The position numbers were made by a program, and so were the translations under genes. A DNA stretch of 42,487 bases, from IMG/VR virus record IMGVR_UViG_3300034105_000706, positions 1 through 42,487 of that record; one strand, 5' to 3'. Below the pieces are notes generated by a model. It was not told the DNA's origin, ran no database searches, and saw nothing but the letters and a program-made list of their open reading frames with translations. The stretch comes from a virus. Below, one piece after another: positions 7,028 through 13,909 of this stretch (positions within the stretch are counted from its first letter, which is position 1; every line of letters starts with the position of its first letter).

Positions 7028-7288
7028 ATGGCAACTAATAATAAATTAAAAGCATACGTTCGTTACGATGGTACAGGACGTGTTATCGCTGGTAGCTTGA
7101 TTCTTCAGAGATTCAAACCAAAGGTGGGTAACTGGCAGGAGATTGATGCGTACGAGTGTTGTAATCCAACAACTACAACTACTACAAGTAGTGCTCCTAC
7201 AACCACTACGACTACAACAGTGCCTGCTACAACCACCACTACTACCACTGTGCCTGCTACAACCACCACGACTACCACAGCTCGCTAA
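7028..7288 (+). CDS. Cys-Cys / poly-Thr decoration-type protein, copy 2
   Basis: This 86-residue paralogue of the gene at 6774 has the same core (KAYVRYDGTGR, AGSLIL, KPKVGNW, AYECCNP). It has one six-Thr and three seven-Thr blocks spaced by SSAP and VPA. It is one repeat unit longer than copy 1, consistent with expansion of the 30-bp unit at 7220-7279. Tandem duplication of the whole gene is evident. The frame on the other strand (poly-Val) is a shadow. Confidence 0.75.
   Translation: MATNNKLKAYVRYDGTGRVIAGSLILQRFKPKVGNWQEIDAYECCNPTTTTTTSSAPTTTTTTTVPATTTTTTTVPATTTTTTTAR
7220..7279 (+). repeat. 30-bp tandem repeat encoding VPA + seven Thr
   Basis: Units 7220-7249 and 7250-7279 differ at only two third-codon positions. 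Each encodes VPATTTTTTT. A diverged related unit lies just upstream, and another in the preceding gene (6975-7005). Recent duplication or slippage is likely. Confidence 0.8.
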
Positions 7289-7298
7289 AAACTGAACA

Positions 7299-7712
7299 AT
7301 GGCAAAATCATTATTTCCTGAGGACATGTTAAAGAGTGGAGCTGGTGAGATGACACTTGAAGGCATTGCTGGAAAGCTCACCTATTTTCAGGAGCAGTTA
7401 CACCTATTACATTGGACTACAACTAGTTATGCAGAACATCAAGCTCTTGGTGGACTATACGATTATGTACATGACTTTAAGGATGGGGTGATTGAGAAAC
7501 TTATGGGCTACATGGGCAAGCGTCCCAAAGCACCGAAGGTAGAACCTCTATCTGACTCAGCAAGTGCTAGTCTGGTGGTCAGCGAGCTTATGAGTTTCGC
7601 CTCAAGCCTTAAGAGTTTTGGTGAGAGCAATGGCTATCACGACATTTCTAATTTGGCTGATGCTCTATCTGGAGAAGCCGCAAAGACCAAGTACCTGCTA
7701 ACACTGTCCTAA
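7299..7712 (+). CDS. Dps/ferritin-like helical protein (DUF5856-like)
   Basis: This is a 137-residue all-helical protein. The segment QEQLHLLHW...EHQALGGLYDYVHDFKDGVIEKL has the spacing of the first two helices of Dps/ferritin-like proteins (a His/Trp helix, then LYD-x3-D). I recall such proteins in phages as DUF5856. Dps family members store iron and shield DNA. Here it might protect packaged DNA or serve in the virion; the metal site cannot be confirmed by eye. The N-terminus contains LFPEDMLKSG, and the next protein has a similar FFPEIMPDN. Its stop overlaps the next start (TAATG). Confidence 0.7.
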   Translation: MAKSLFPEDMLKSGAGEMTLEGIAGKLTYFQEQLHLLHWTTTSYAEHQALGGLYDYVHDFKDGVIEKLMGYMGKRPKAPKVEPLSDSASASLVVSELMSFASSLKSFGESNGYHDISNLADALSGEAAKTKYLLTLS

Positions 7713-8002
7713 TGACAATAAGCAAACGATTCTTTCCTGAGATAATGCCTGATAACGAACTAGCTTATTTTGCACATCTGGAGGGAGTGATTAACTCAGT
7801 GGATGAACTCAGTAGTCTTGAGATAACTAAGACACCCACCGCTTATCATTTTAGACTGGTACCTAGTCTTCCTAAATACAACCCAATGCTTTTGGAAGAG
7901 CTATTAAAACTACATAACGTCTTCCACATAAAGCTCAAACTGTCCAAGTCTATCAAAACATCTGCCACCATAGCATTTGAAATAAATTTGGATAATTCAT
8001 AA
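7712..8002 (+). CDS. Conserved-type phage protein, 96 aa, unknown
   Basis: The start overlaps the stop of the Dps-like gene, implying coupled translation. The product has mixed alpha/beta character (ITKTPTAYHFRLVPSLPKYN, then KLKLSKSIKTSATIAFEINL) without Cys or membrane segments. The opening SKRFFPEIMPDNE echoes the Dps-like protein's SLFPEDM, so the two may share a partner. No family was recognised. A promoter for the next gene lies within and after its 3' end. Confidence 0.65.
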   Translation: MTISKRFFPEIMPDNELAYFAHLEGVINSVDELSSLEITKTPTAYHFRLVPSLPKYNPMLLEELLKLHNVFHIKLKLSKSIKTSATIAFEINLDNS

Positions 8003-8018
8003 ACCATACATAAATTTG
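7987..8018 (+). promoter_or_regulatory. Bacteroidetes-type promoter for the small basic protein block
   Basis: TTTG (7987-7990), 20 nt, TAAATTTG (8011-8018). The ATG at 8041 follows an A/T-only leader of about 17 nt without a Shine-Dalgarno sequence. It would drive the whole block from 8041 to the terminator at 11370. Confidence 0.7.
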
Positions 8019-8040
8019 TTCAAACCAAAAAATAAATAAT

Positions 8041-8280
8041 ATGGCAACTTACGATCCCGCAAAACGTTACACATGGACTCCTGATGACAAATTTGAATTC
8101 ACAGGAGCAGAATTTGGTCTCATCCTGAACGCATTCCGTGCTGTTCTGAATACAGAAGAGGCTGCAAAGATTCTTTTGGCTAACGAAGCTAACCAAGCTG
8201 TAGAGCGTGCTCTTGCAACAGCTGTTGAAAAAGATGTTGTTAAAGAAGCTGAAGAAGCTCCTAAGCAAGCAGGTTTGTGA
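8041..8280 (+). CDS. Small helical protein, 79 aa, first gene of the basic-protein operon
   Basis: The N-terminal part contains Trp/Phe (RYTWTPDDKFEFTGAEFGLILNAF); the rest is Ala/Glu-rich helix (TEEAAKILLANEANQAVERALATAVEKD) ending in KQAGL. Unlike its neighbours it is acidic. Its stop (TGA) overlaps GTG of a 26-codon frame. No family was recognised with certainty. Being first after a strong promoter suggests it is made in quantity, perhaps as a virion or assembly protein (inference). Confidence 0.7.
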   Translation: MATYDPAKRYTWTPDDKFEFTGAEFGLILNAFRAVLNTEEAAKILLANEANQAVERALATAVEKDVVKEAEEAPKQAGL

Positions 8281-8357
8281 AAACCTGTGGCATCCATATA
8301 ATCCCTTTAGATGCTGACGGACTGTGTCCTAAGTGTCTAGAAGAAAAAAATAATTAA
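8277..8357 (+). CDS. Candidate 26-residue mini zinc-finger peptide
   Basis: GTG at 8277 overlaps the previous stop (GTGA), and the TAA lies one base before the next ATG, so the frame fills the gap exactly. The peptide reads C-G-I-H, nine residues, then C-P-K-C, ending EEKNN: a plausible single zinc-binding knuckle. The perfect fit between neighbours and the CxxH/CxxC pattern argue for a real gene. Short length and the GTG start leave doubt. Confidence 0.5.
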   Translation: MKTCGIHIIPLDADGLCPKCLEEKNN

Positions 8358-8358
8358 C

Positions 8359-8724
8359 ATGGCAATGATTAAAAAAGCTCAGAAAGGTCTTCCTGTTAAG
8401 AAGAAGGCTGTTGTAGATTCAGTGGAAAGTGAGATGTTCCCTGGAAAGAAGATTCCAAAATCTAAGTCTAACTATGCAACTGGTAACATTGCAAAGATGT
8501 TAGAAGGTGCTAAACCCAAAGCTAAATCAGCTCCTAAGAAGAAATTTGAAGGTGGTGGTAAACTCTCTAAAGCTAAAGGTGGTAAGGAGATGATTAAACG
8601 TGCTGATGGTAGCTACTCACAACGTGGTTTGTGGGATAACATCCGTGCTGCTAAAGGTTCTGGAAAGAAACCTACAGCTGCTATGCTCAAACAAGAAAAG
8701 AAAATAAAAGCTAAATCTAAATAA
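8359..8724 (+). CDS. Basic protein with IKKAQKG N-terminal tag
   Basis: This is a 121-residue Lys/Ala/Gly-rich protein. It opens MAMIKKAQKGLPVKKK and contains a C-terminal segment (YSQRGLWDNIRAAKGSGKKP) of a type I recall from other phage small virion-like proteins. The middle is low-complexity and very basic (AKPKAKSAPKKK). The tag IKKAQxG recurs in four neighbours that are otherwise unrelated. DNA binding inside the capsid or RNA binding is inferred from charge. There is no signal peptide or membrane segment. Confidence 0.75.
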   Translation: MAMIKKAQKGLPVKKKAVVDSVESEMFPGKKIPKSKSNYATGNIAKMLEGAKPKAKSAPKKKFEGGGKLSKAKGGKEMIKRADGSYSQRGLWDNIRAAKGSGKKPTAAMLKQEKKIKAKSK

Positions 8725-8725
8725 G

Positions 8726-9259
8726 ATGGCAAAAATTAAAAAGGCTCAGTTTGGAGCTCCCATAAGAAAAGGTGGCTACCGTGGTGGTTGTGCTGCAACT
8801 ACATCAGGTGCTGATCGTGCTGAACGCAGAGAAGGCAGACAAGCTGAACGTGATTATAAAAAAGCTGTTAGAGTGGCTGGTCGTGAAGAACGTAAAGCTG
8901 AAAGAGCTGAAAAGAAAGTGCCAAAAGCACAAGCTGGTCTTAAAGCTTCTAACAAACGTGTAGGACCTGTTGATCCTAAAGGTGCTTGGACTAAGGTGCA
9001 AGAAATGAATCTTCCTCCTCGCAACATAAAGACTAAGGCGAGTCTTACAGAAGACAAGCAACTTGGTGCTACTAAGATGGCTAAAGAAGGTAAGTGGATT
9101 CAAAAGGCTATTAAGAAGCCTGGAGCTCTTCGTTCTTCTCTTGGTGTTAAGAAAGGAGAAAAGATTCCTGCTGGTAAATTAGCAGCTGCTGCTAAGAAGC
9201 CTGGTAAAATGGGCCAAAGAGCTCGTCTTGCTCAGACTCTTAAAAAGATGAAGAAGTAA
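8726..9259 (+). CDS. Basic protein with IKKAQFG tag and internal PKAQAG motif
   Basis: This is a 177-residue protein. After the tag and a short Gly/Cys patch comes an Arg/Glu/Ala helix (AERREGRQAERDYKKAVRVA), then PKAQAG near residue 70. The C-terminal domain (KPGALRSSLGVKKGEKIPAG, KMGQRARLAQTLKKMKK) resembles a small conserved phage domain. The second KAQxG suggests the motif is a recognition or cleavage site that can also occur internally. It is probably a virion-internal, DNA-associated protein (inference). Confidence 0.75.
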   Translation: MAKIKKAQFGAPIRKGGYRGGCAATTSGADRAERREGRQAERDYKKAVRVAGREERKAERAEKKVPKAQAGLKASNKRVGPVDPKGAWTKVQEMNLPPRNIKTKASLTEDKQLGATKMAKEGKWIQKAIKKPGALRSSLGVKKGEKIPAGKLAAAAKKPGKMGQRARLAQTLKKMKK

Positions 9260-9262
9260 ACT

Positions 9263-9685
9263 ATGTCTAAGATCCCTAAGACTAAAGTGTACAACCCACA
9301 GAAAGCTTCTGCTTATGTGGGTAAAGGCGTTTTAAGAAATGGTGGAGATACAATTACTTCTATAAAGGGTGCAATAACTCCTGTTCCTAATGGTCCCTTG
9401 ATTAAAAAGAAAGGACCGTACGCTGGATCCACACTCAAAGGTGGTGGTAAGGTGAAGGTGATGGCTGGTGGTGAAAAGCACGTAGTTTATAAATCTTCCA
9501 AAAACAGTAGTAAAGCTACCAAAGGAGACATAATGGTAAACCATCCTACCAAAGACAAGGGTAAGTGGGACACCATCAACCTCACAAAAATAGGTAGGGC
9601 CAAGACTGTTAAACAGGGTGTTGCTTCTACAAAGAAGTGGCATAAGGATAATCCTGATTACAAATACAAAGGCAAAAAGAAATAA
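9263..9685 (+). CDS. Basic protein, 140 aa, without the KKAQxG tag
   Basis: The gene starts three bases after the previous stop and ends two before the next start. The chain is Lys/Gly-rich but more structured than its neighbours: KGPYAGSTLKGGGKVKVMAG, then KWDTINLTKIGRAKTVKQGV and WHKDNPDYKYKGKKK. It begins MSKIPKTKVYNPQKA rather than with the tag. It is in the same operon and of similar charge, so probably has a related virion or nucleic-acid role. No family was recognised. Confidence 0.7.
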   Translation: MSKIPKTKVYNPQKASAYVGKGVLRNGGDTITSIKGAITPVPNGPLIKKKGPYAGSTLKGGGKVKVMAGGEKHVVYKSSKNSSKATKGDIMVNHPTKDKGKWDTINLTKIGRAKTVKQGVASTKKWHKDNPDYKYKGKKK

Positions 9686-9687
9686 TC

Positions 9688-10020
9688 ATGGGTAAGATTA
9701 AAAAAGCTCAGTCAGGTTATGATCTCGTGAAGAAAAAACAAACTCTATCTAAAAGTGTTTCTAAGTATAAAAGTCCAGATGGAAACTATACTACGAAGTT
9801 TAAAAGAGATAATCCTAATGACTTAGTTCCATCTAAAATAGTTGAAAGAAGAACTTTAAAAGGATTATTGTCTGGAGCAAAGAAAGCAGAAGGTAAACTT
9901 GATGTATCTAAGTTAAAAAAAGGTGGAAAGATAAAGCCTAAAGCTTCTAACGTTTCTAAGAAATTAGGATCTGCTAAAAAGAGCATAGGTAATATGCGTT
10001 TTACAAAGAAAAAGAAATAA
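9688..10020 (+). CDS. Basic protein with IKKAQSG tag
   Basis: This is a 110-residue protein opening MGKIKKAQSGYDLVKKK. The middle (YKSPDGNYTTKFKRDNPNDL) is polar. The end, KASNVSKKLGSAKKSIGN, is nearly repeated in the small protein at 11036, which therefore looks like a free-standing copy of this tail. Codon use is more AT-rich than in neighbouring genes (TTAAAA-rich), perhaps marking a separate origin. Function unknown. Confidence 0.7.
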   Translation: MGKIKKAQSGYDLVKKKQTLSKSVSKYKSPDGNYTTKFKRDNPNDLVPSKIVERRTLKGLLSGAKKAEGKLDVSKLKKGGKIKPKASNVSKKLGSAKKSIGNMRFTKKKK

Positions 10021-10022
10021 CC

Positions 10023-10517
10023 ATGGCTAAGATGAAGAAGGCCCAGATGGGTTATAGAGTGAGAGGTGAGGGAAGGAGTTGTGGAATTGAACGCCAAGCT
10101 CGCAAGGATGAGCGTCAATATGATCGTGAGAATCGTAAAGCTAATCGTCAAGCAGATAAAGAAATTAAACGTGATGAACGTGTTGCTGCTCGTGATGCTA
10201 AGAAAGAAGCAAAGAGTGTTCCTAAACAACGCTCTGGCGGTAGTACACCAGCTTGGCAAAGAAAGGAAGGAAAGAATCCTGCAGGTGGGTTGAATGCAAA
10301 AGGTGTAGCAAGCTATAGAGCTGCTAATCCTGGAAGCAAGCTGAAGACAGCTGTAACCACCAAACCTTCTAAACTTAAGAAAGGAAGTAAAGCTGCTAGT
10401 AGACGTAAGTCGTTTTGTGCTAGGATGTCTGGAATGAAGAAAAGACTGACATCAGCCAAAACTGCTAACGATCCTAATAGCAGAATCAATAAGTCTCTTC
10501 GCAAATGGAATTGCTAA
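10023..10517 (+). CDS. DUF6321-like basic protein with MKKAQMG tag
   Basis: This is a 164-residue protein. After the tag MKKAQMG comes an Arg/Glu/Asp helix (RQARKDERQYDRENRKANRQ). Residues about 78-164 form a conserved-looking domain: AWQRKEGKNPAGGLNAKG, SYRAANPGSKLKTAVT, AASRRKSFCARMSGM and RINKSLRKWNC at the very end. I recognise this pattern as DUF6321, found in phages and bacteria without known function. The domain, highly basic with fixed Cys and Trp, may bind nucleic acid. The tag appears to be added to an otherwise independent domain. Confidence 0.75.
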   Translation: MAKMKKAQMGYRVRGEGRSCGIERQARKDERQYDRENRKANRQADKEIKRDERVAARDAKKEAKSVPKQRSGGSTPAWQRKEGKNPAGGLNAKGVASYRAANPGSKLKTAVTTKPSKLKKGSKAASRRKSFCARMSGMKKRLTSAKTANDPNSRINKSLRKWNC

Positions 10518-10538
10518 CATTCATAAACTTAAATAACA

Positions 10539-11012
10539 ATGGCAAAAATTAAGAAAATGGCTAAAGGTGGAGACCTTGGCATGAAATCTGTAAAGGCTGG
10601 ATTTGATAAAAATCCTGGCGTTACAAGAGCTGACATCATCGTAGCTGCTAAGAAAGAAGCTAAGGATGGTAAGAAGATTAAGAAAGCTCAAGACGGTGCT
10701 AAAGCTAAAGTGGCTCTTCGTACAGGTCAGCTGAAAAGAGTTGGTAGACTGGCTGCTAAGAATCCAGACAAAGCTGAGAAGGTTGCTGGTAAAATGGTAG
10801 AACGTGCCTCACGTAGACAACGTGGCAAGGAATATATTCAAAAGAATCTTTCTGATTTGATGCCTAAGTCTAAGAGTGGTAGCAAGATGAGTAAGAAAGC
10901 AATGTATGGAGTTGATATGACACCTGGTGCAAAGATGAAAATGGGTGGCAAAGCTCCTAAGAAAGCTATGAGTGGAATGAAAATGGCTAAATGTAAATAC
11001 GGTTGTAAATAA
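10539..11012 (+). CDS. Basic protein with KIKKMAKGG start and internal KIKKAQDG
   Basis: This is a 157-residue protein. The N-terminus MAKIKKMAKGG is a variant of the tag, and a perfect copy (KKIKKAQDGAK) occurs near residue 50. A helical basic segment follows (RTGQLKRVGRLAAKNPDKAE). The end is Met/Lys/Gly-rich (MKMGGKAPKKAMSGMKMAKC, then KYGCK). The Met-rich C-terminus and Cys pair are odd. If the motif is a cleavage site, the first 50 residues would be a propeptide (inference). Confidence 0.7.
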   Translation: MAKIKKMAKGGDLGMKSVKAGFDKNPGVTRADIIVAAKKEAKDGKKIKKAQDGAKAKVALRTGQLKRVGRLAAKNPDKAEKVAGKMVERASRRQRGKEYIQKNLSDLMPKSKSGSKMSKKAMYGVDMTPGAKMKMGGKAPKKAMSGMKMAKCKYGCK

Positions 11013-11035
11013 TTTTAACTTTTAAATCTTATAAA

Positions 11036-11188
11036 ATGAAAAAAGCATCTGGTCCAAAAGCATCAAATGTTTCTTCTAAGTTGGGTTCTTATACATCAGC
11101 TAAGAGAACAATTGGAAAGAATCAATCTGGTAAAGCTACAAAACCTGTAGGTCTTGTAAAGGCTACTAAGTCTAAAAAAGGAATCTAA
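11036..11188 (+). CDS. Small basic protein, 50 aa, paralogous to the tail of the 9688 gene product
   Basis: The frame starts MKKASGPKASNVSSKLGS and ends KKGI. The segment KASNVSSKLGS...KRTIGKN matches KASNVSKKLGS...KKSIGN in the protein at 9688. The stop overlaps the next start (TAATG). The shared segment, operon position and composition support a real gene. Confidence 0.7.
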   Translation: MKKASGPKASNVSSKLGSYTSAKRTIGKNQSGKATKPVGLVKATKSKKGI

Positions 11189-11343
11189 TGACTTCAGGTA
11201 AAGCTAAGAAATCAGGAGAACCTAGAAAGGCTCCTAAGGTACCCAATCCCCGACCAAAGGATAATTATATGAAGGAAGCTGATACAAAGCTGCGTCTTAA
11301 GAGTAAGATGTGGCCTTTGAAATCTAAGCGCCTCTCAAAATAG
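11188..11343 (+). CDS. Small basic protein, 51 aa, last gene of the plus-strand block
   Basis: ATG overlaps the previous stop. The product is Lys/Pro/Arg-rich (GEPRKAPKVPNPRPKDNY, then KMWPLKSKRLSK). It ends 26 bases before the terminator stem at 11370. The composition and tight coupling fit the operon. No family was recognised. Confidence 0.65.
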   Translation: MTSGKAKKSGEPRKAPKVPNPRPKDNYMKEADTKLRLKSKMWPLKSKRLSK

Positions 11344-11369
11344 TTGTTGTTCATAGTGTTGTTTAATAT

Positions 11370-11393
11370 AAAGGCCCCTTTCTAGGGGCCTTT
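11370..11393. terminator. Bidirectional intrinsic terminator between convergent blocks
   Basis: AAAGGCCCC (11370-11378) pairs with GGGGCCTTT (11385-11393) around a 6-nt loop, with T-rich flanks on both strands. It stops the rightward basic-protein operon and the leftward early/middle operon, whose last gene ends at 11398. Confidence 0.9.
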
Positions 11394-11397
11394 TCTA

Positions 11398-12051
11398 TTA
11401 AATATGTATGATGGTTTTATAGGAAGATGCATTTGTTGCATTGTTCATGTAGAACATAAATTCCTCGTTGTTCCTGGCTTCCTCAATAGAGAATTCCCAT
11501 GGGTAATGTCTGGCTACATAAGGGAATGTTGTGGATGAGCCTCCTATGAAATACACAGGATGTCTGTATAAAGCAAACGTGGTGTCTATTTGCACCTCAA
11601 GAGCTACACCATCCTTCTTAGGAGATTTGTCCCATCTATCTTTCTCATGAACGTGAAGACGTTCGTAATAGGGAGACTTGCTTTCTACTCTCTGCCAGTC
11701 CAGACCTAGCCCCACCTTATCTATTTCTAAGCTATTCAGCTTGTCTAATAGATAAGATAGGGTGTCTTTGGGTGTCTCATTTAGACCAAGATCTGGATCA
11801 GTTACAACATAGGGAATACCTTTGAGGCTTTCCACCACTCCTGATATCCAAGGAGCAGCTACACCAATATTGTTATTCAATCTTTCTATTCTACATGGAT
11901 TGGTAGCATACCATTCCAATAAGGGTGGATAGGTGGAATCATTGTCCACAATAATTATTTCTCCCACCCCATCATATTCTTTTATTCTCTCCACCATAGC
12001 CTTAGGCCATGTGAGAAAGTTGCGGTTGTTTATTATAACAGGAATGTTCAT
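11398..12051 (-). CDS. Glycosyltransferase family 2-like protein
   Basis: This is a 217-residue protein. The N-terminus IPVIINNRNFLTW and EIIIVDNDSTYPPL are the nucleotide-binding start of GT2 enzymes. VVTDPDLGL supplies the DxD. The chain is shorter than typical GT2 proteins (about 250-300 aa), with a modest acceptor domain (HYPWEFSIEEARNNEEFMFY). It is the promoter-distal gene of the 31-kb leftward block. Its ATG overlaps the stop of the methyltransferase upstream (ATGA), so the two are coupled. The target, virion protein, host cell wall or DNA base, is unknown. Confidence 0.8.
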   Translation of the reverse strand: MNIPVIINNRNFLTWPKAMVERIKEYDGVGEIIIVDNDSTYPPLLEWYATNPCRIERLNNNIGVAAPWISGVVESLKGIPYVVTDPDLGLNETPKDTLSYLLDKLNSLEIDKVGLGLDWQRVESKSPYYERLHVHEKDRWDKSPKKDGVALEVQIDTTFALYRHPVYFIGGSSTTFPYVARHYPWEFSIEEARNNEEFMFYMNNATNASSYKTIIHI

Positions 12052-12593
12052 CGTTTCTCAATAATAAGAAGCTTTGCATCGAGCATTAGAGTCATGAAAT
12101 AGGACTGACCAGCTATAAACTCTGTAACAATTTTAATGGTCTCTTGCCTATTAGCATGTCCTGCGTGCAGGTCTTCAATGAAATAATATCCTCCAGGCTT
12201 TAGATGCTGCCACAACATCTTGAACGATGCTGTAATGTGCTGGCCTACATGACTTCCATCATCTATGATGAAGTCAAATGGACCACCCTTCTTGGCAATC
12301 TCATCTATCATAGAGGGATTTGTTTGATCTCCAATGTATATGTGATAGGGATTGGGTTGTTGTATCCATCTGTTGATGTTCTCATCTATATCCAACGCAT
12401 GGATTTCTAGCTCTGGATTATATTCTTCCCACATCCTCAGAGAATCCCCATGATAGATTCCTATCTCAAGGAGCTTAAACTTCCCAGCTTCAGGAATGTA
12501 CTGGTCATACACTTCTGTATAGCCATGTTTCTCAAAATGTTCTGTGCCCTTATCAGTCTCCTGACGGTTGGCAATATCTGTAAGTCTTCCCAT
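12048..12593 (-). CDS. Class I SAM methyltransferase (macrocin O-methyltransferase-like)
   Basis: This is a 181-residue protein. DKGTEHFEKHGYTEVYDQYI near the start, motif I LLEIGIYHGDSL, the strand-2 acid in ALDIDE and FDFIIDDGSHVGQH are typical of sugar O-methyltransferases related to (demethyl)macrocin methyltransferase. LKPGGYYFIEDLH is the usual post-motif. The C-terminus is complete. Lying between two glycosyltransferases, it probably methylates a sugar made by the cluster (inference). Confidence 0.8.
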   Translation of the reverse strand: MGRLTDIANRQETDKGTEHFEKHGYTEVYDQYIPEAGKFKLLEIGIYHGDSLRMWEEYNPELEIHALDIDENINRWIQQPNPYHIYIGDQTNPSMIDEIAKKGGPFDFIIDDGSHVGQHITASFKMLWQHLKPGGYYFIEDLHAGHANRQETIKIVTEFIAGQSYFMTLMLDAKLLIIEKR

Positions 12594-12597
12594 AAAA

Positions 12598-13164
12598 TTA
12601 GTTGTGTACGAATAAGACCTTGTTAATCTTAGAAATGCTTTCTGTTGGAAACTTCTGTTTAAACTGTTCTACGAACCATCCATCAGCAGCAAAGTCTGTT
12701 CCTAATTCAATCTGTTGGGCAAGATCTCTACGTGTAGCAAATGCTCCCATATCAATTTGTCCTCCTGCAGGAACGCATTTAAAATATGCATAGTTGTAAT
12801 GTGAATGCACCATATCCCAGTACACCATACCCACCTCTACGTTACATAGAACAGATATTTCTTGTAGGAAGTTAGGTGTGTAATAGTTGTCATCACCTGT
12901 CATAATGATGTATTTAGCCTCACTCTTTTGCTTTCCATATTCTCTTGGAGTGTGACCCCAGTCATTATAACGCTTATCCATCTTGGTCCAGCGGATTCTA
13001 GGATCGTTAAAGCTTTCTACAAGCTTTACATTATCCTCATCCTCGGGATTGTCAATTACAACATGTGCTCCCCAGTCTGGATTAGTTTGTGCAACAAGAG
13101 AAGCCAGCATGCATTTTAAAGGAGCTGGTCTATTGTACGTCGGGATTATGAAGTCTACTAACAT
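12598..13164 (-). CDS. Glycosyltransferase family 2-like protein
   Basis: This is a 188-residue protein. VDFIIPTYNRPAPLKCMLAS is the canonical GT2 opening, HVVIDNPEDEDN follows, and YIIMTGDDNYYTPNF carries the DxD-equivalent. The C-terminal region (ADGWFVEQFKQKF) is short, so the protein is near the lower length limit for the family. It overlaps the end of the upstream glycosyltransferase gene by 35 bases in a different frame. A role in glycan assembly is inferred from family and neighbours. Confidence 0.8.
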   Translation of the reverse strand: MLVDFIIPTYNRPAPLKCMLASLVAQTNPDWGAHVVIDNPEDEDNVKLVESFNDPRIRWTKMDKRYNDWGHTPREYGKQKSEAKYIIMTGDDNYYTPNFLQEISVLCNVEVGMVYWDMVHSHYNYAYFKCVPAGGQIDMGAFATRRDLAQQIELGTDFAADGWFVEQFKQKFPTESISKINKVLFVHN

Positions 13165-13909
13165 AGTCTTTTAGCATTTGAGTGTAATCGTATTTCCAAT
13201 TTGGATTGAGTTGGATTTCTCCTGTAGGTATCTTACCTTGAATTCTCATGTTCTCAATGTGTGCGCTGTGTCTTTGTATTACATTTGGTTGACCAGGCTT
13301 ATCATGTCCTTGTCCAGACATGTGATAGCCTCTACCACCCCACATATAAAACCAACTAGCTTCTTCCTTAGGAGGCGTTGCAAACAGTCTTCCACCATAA
13401 GCATGTAGACGCTCTATGAATGTCATATCATACCCAGCGTTCTCTATAGGATGTTTACCAATAGCTTCCCATGCAGACTTCCTGAACACAATACCAGAAT
13501 TACCTATCCATGTAATATCAGTGATGCTATCACCGTTATAGAACACTCCTGGATTCCAATGCATAATGTTCACATCGTCTGTGAAGTATTTAGCTACATT
13601 ATTGAGGTGCCACGGAACAGCTACATCATCATCATCCCACTGGCAGATGATGTCTCCATTACAAAGATCTGTAGCATAGTTTTCCTTGTCACCAATGGTG
13701 CTAAAGGTATAATCCATATTATGGATTTTCACCTGTGGATGTTCAAATAGTAACTTTTGCATAGGATAGTCATTAACTATCACCAGCTCACACTTATCAG
13801 CAGGGTAGTCCTGCTTGAGGAAAGCATTTAAACTCTCCTCAAGCGTATCCACCCTACCATAAGTTATCATCTTACATGAGATGAATGGGAGTTCTTTATT
13901 CTCGCCCAT
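13130..13909 (-). CDS. Glycosyltransferase family 2 protein
   Basis: This is a 259-residue protein of full GT2 length. ISCKMITYGRVDTLEESLNA and LVIVNDYPMQKL form the nucleotide-binding half, and DIICQWDDDDVAVPWHL carries an extended DDDD metal site. WIGNSGIVFRKSAWEAIG and NAGYDMTFIERL match the acceptor side (the ED/D catalytic region). It is the first of the glycosyltransferases to be transcribed. Its start lies inside the small gene 13867-14019. The donor and acceptor cannot be told from the sequence. Confidence 0.85.
   Translation of the reverse strand: MGENKELPFISCKMITYGRVDTLEESLNAFLKQDYPADKCELVIVNDYPMQKLLFEHPQVKIHNMDYTFSTIGDKENYATDLCNGDIICQWDDDDVAVPWHLNNVAKYFTDDVNIMHWNPGVFYNGDSITDITWIGNSGIVFRKSAWEAIGKHPIENAGYDMTFIERLHAYGGRLFATPPKEEASWFYMWGGRGYHMSGQGHDKPGQPNVIQRHSAHIENMRIQGKIPTGEIQLNPNWKYDYTQMLKDYVSRLHNPDVQ

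Noticed and set aside
6806-7381. Poly-Val and Ser/Gly/Cys-rich frames opposite the Thr-rich genes
   Set aside because: They are the reverse complement of ACN repeats; the plus-strand paralogues share a conserved domain, so they are the coding strand.
9786-10259. 157-codon minus-strand frame
   Set aside because: It crosses two genes carrying the KKAQ tag and a DUF6321-like domain; long antisense frames are expected opposite Lys-rich genes.
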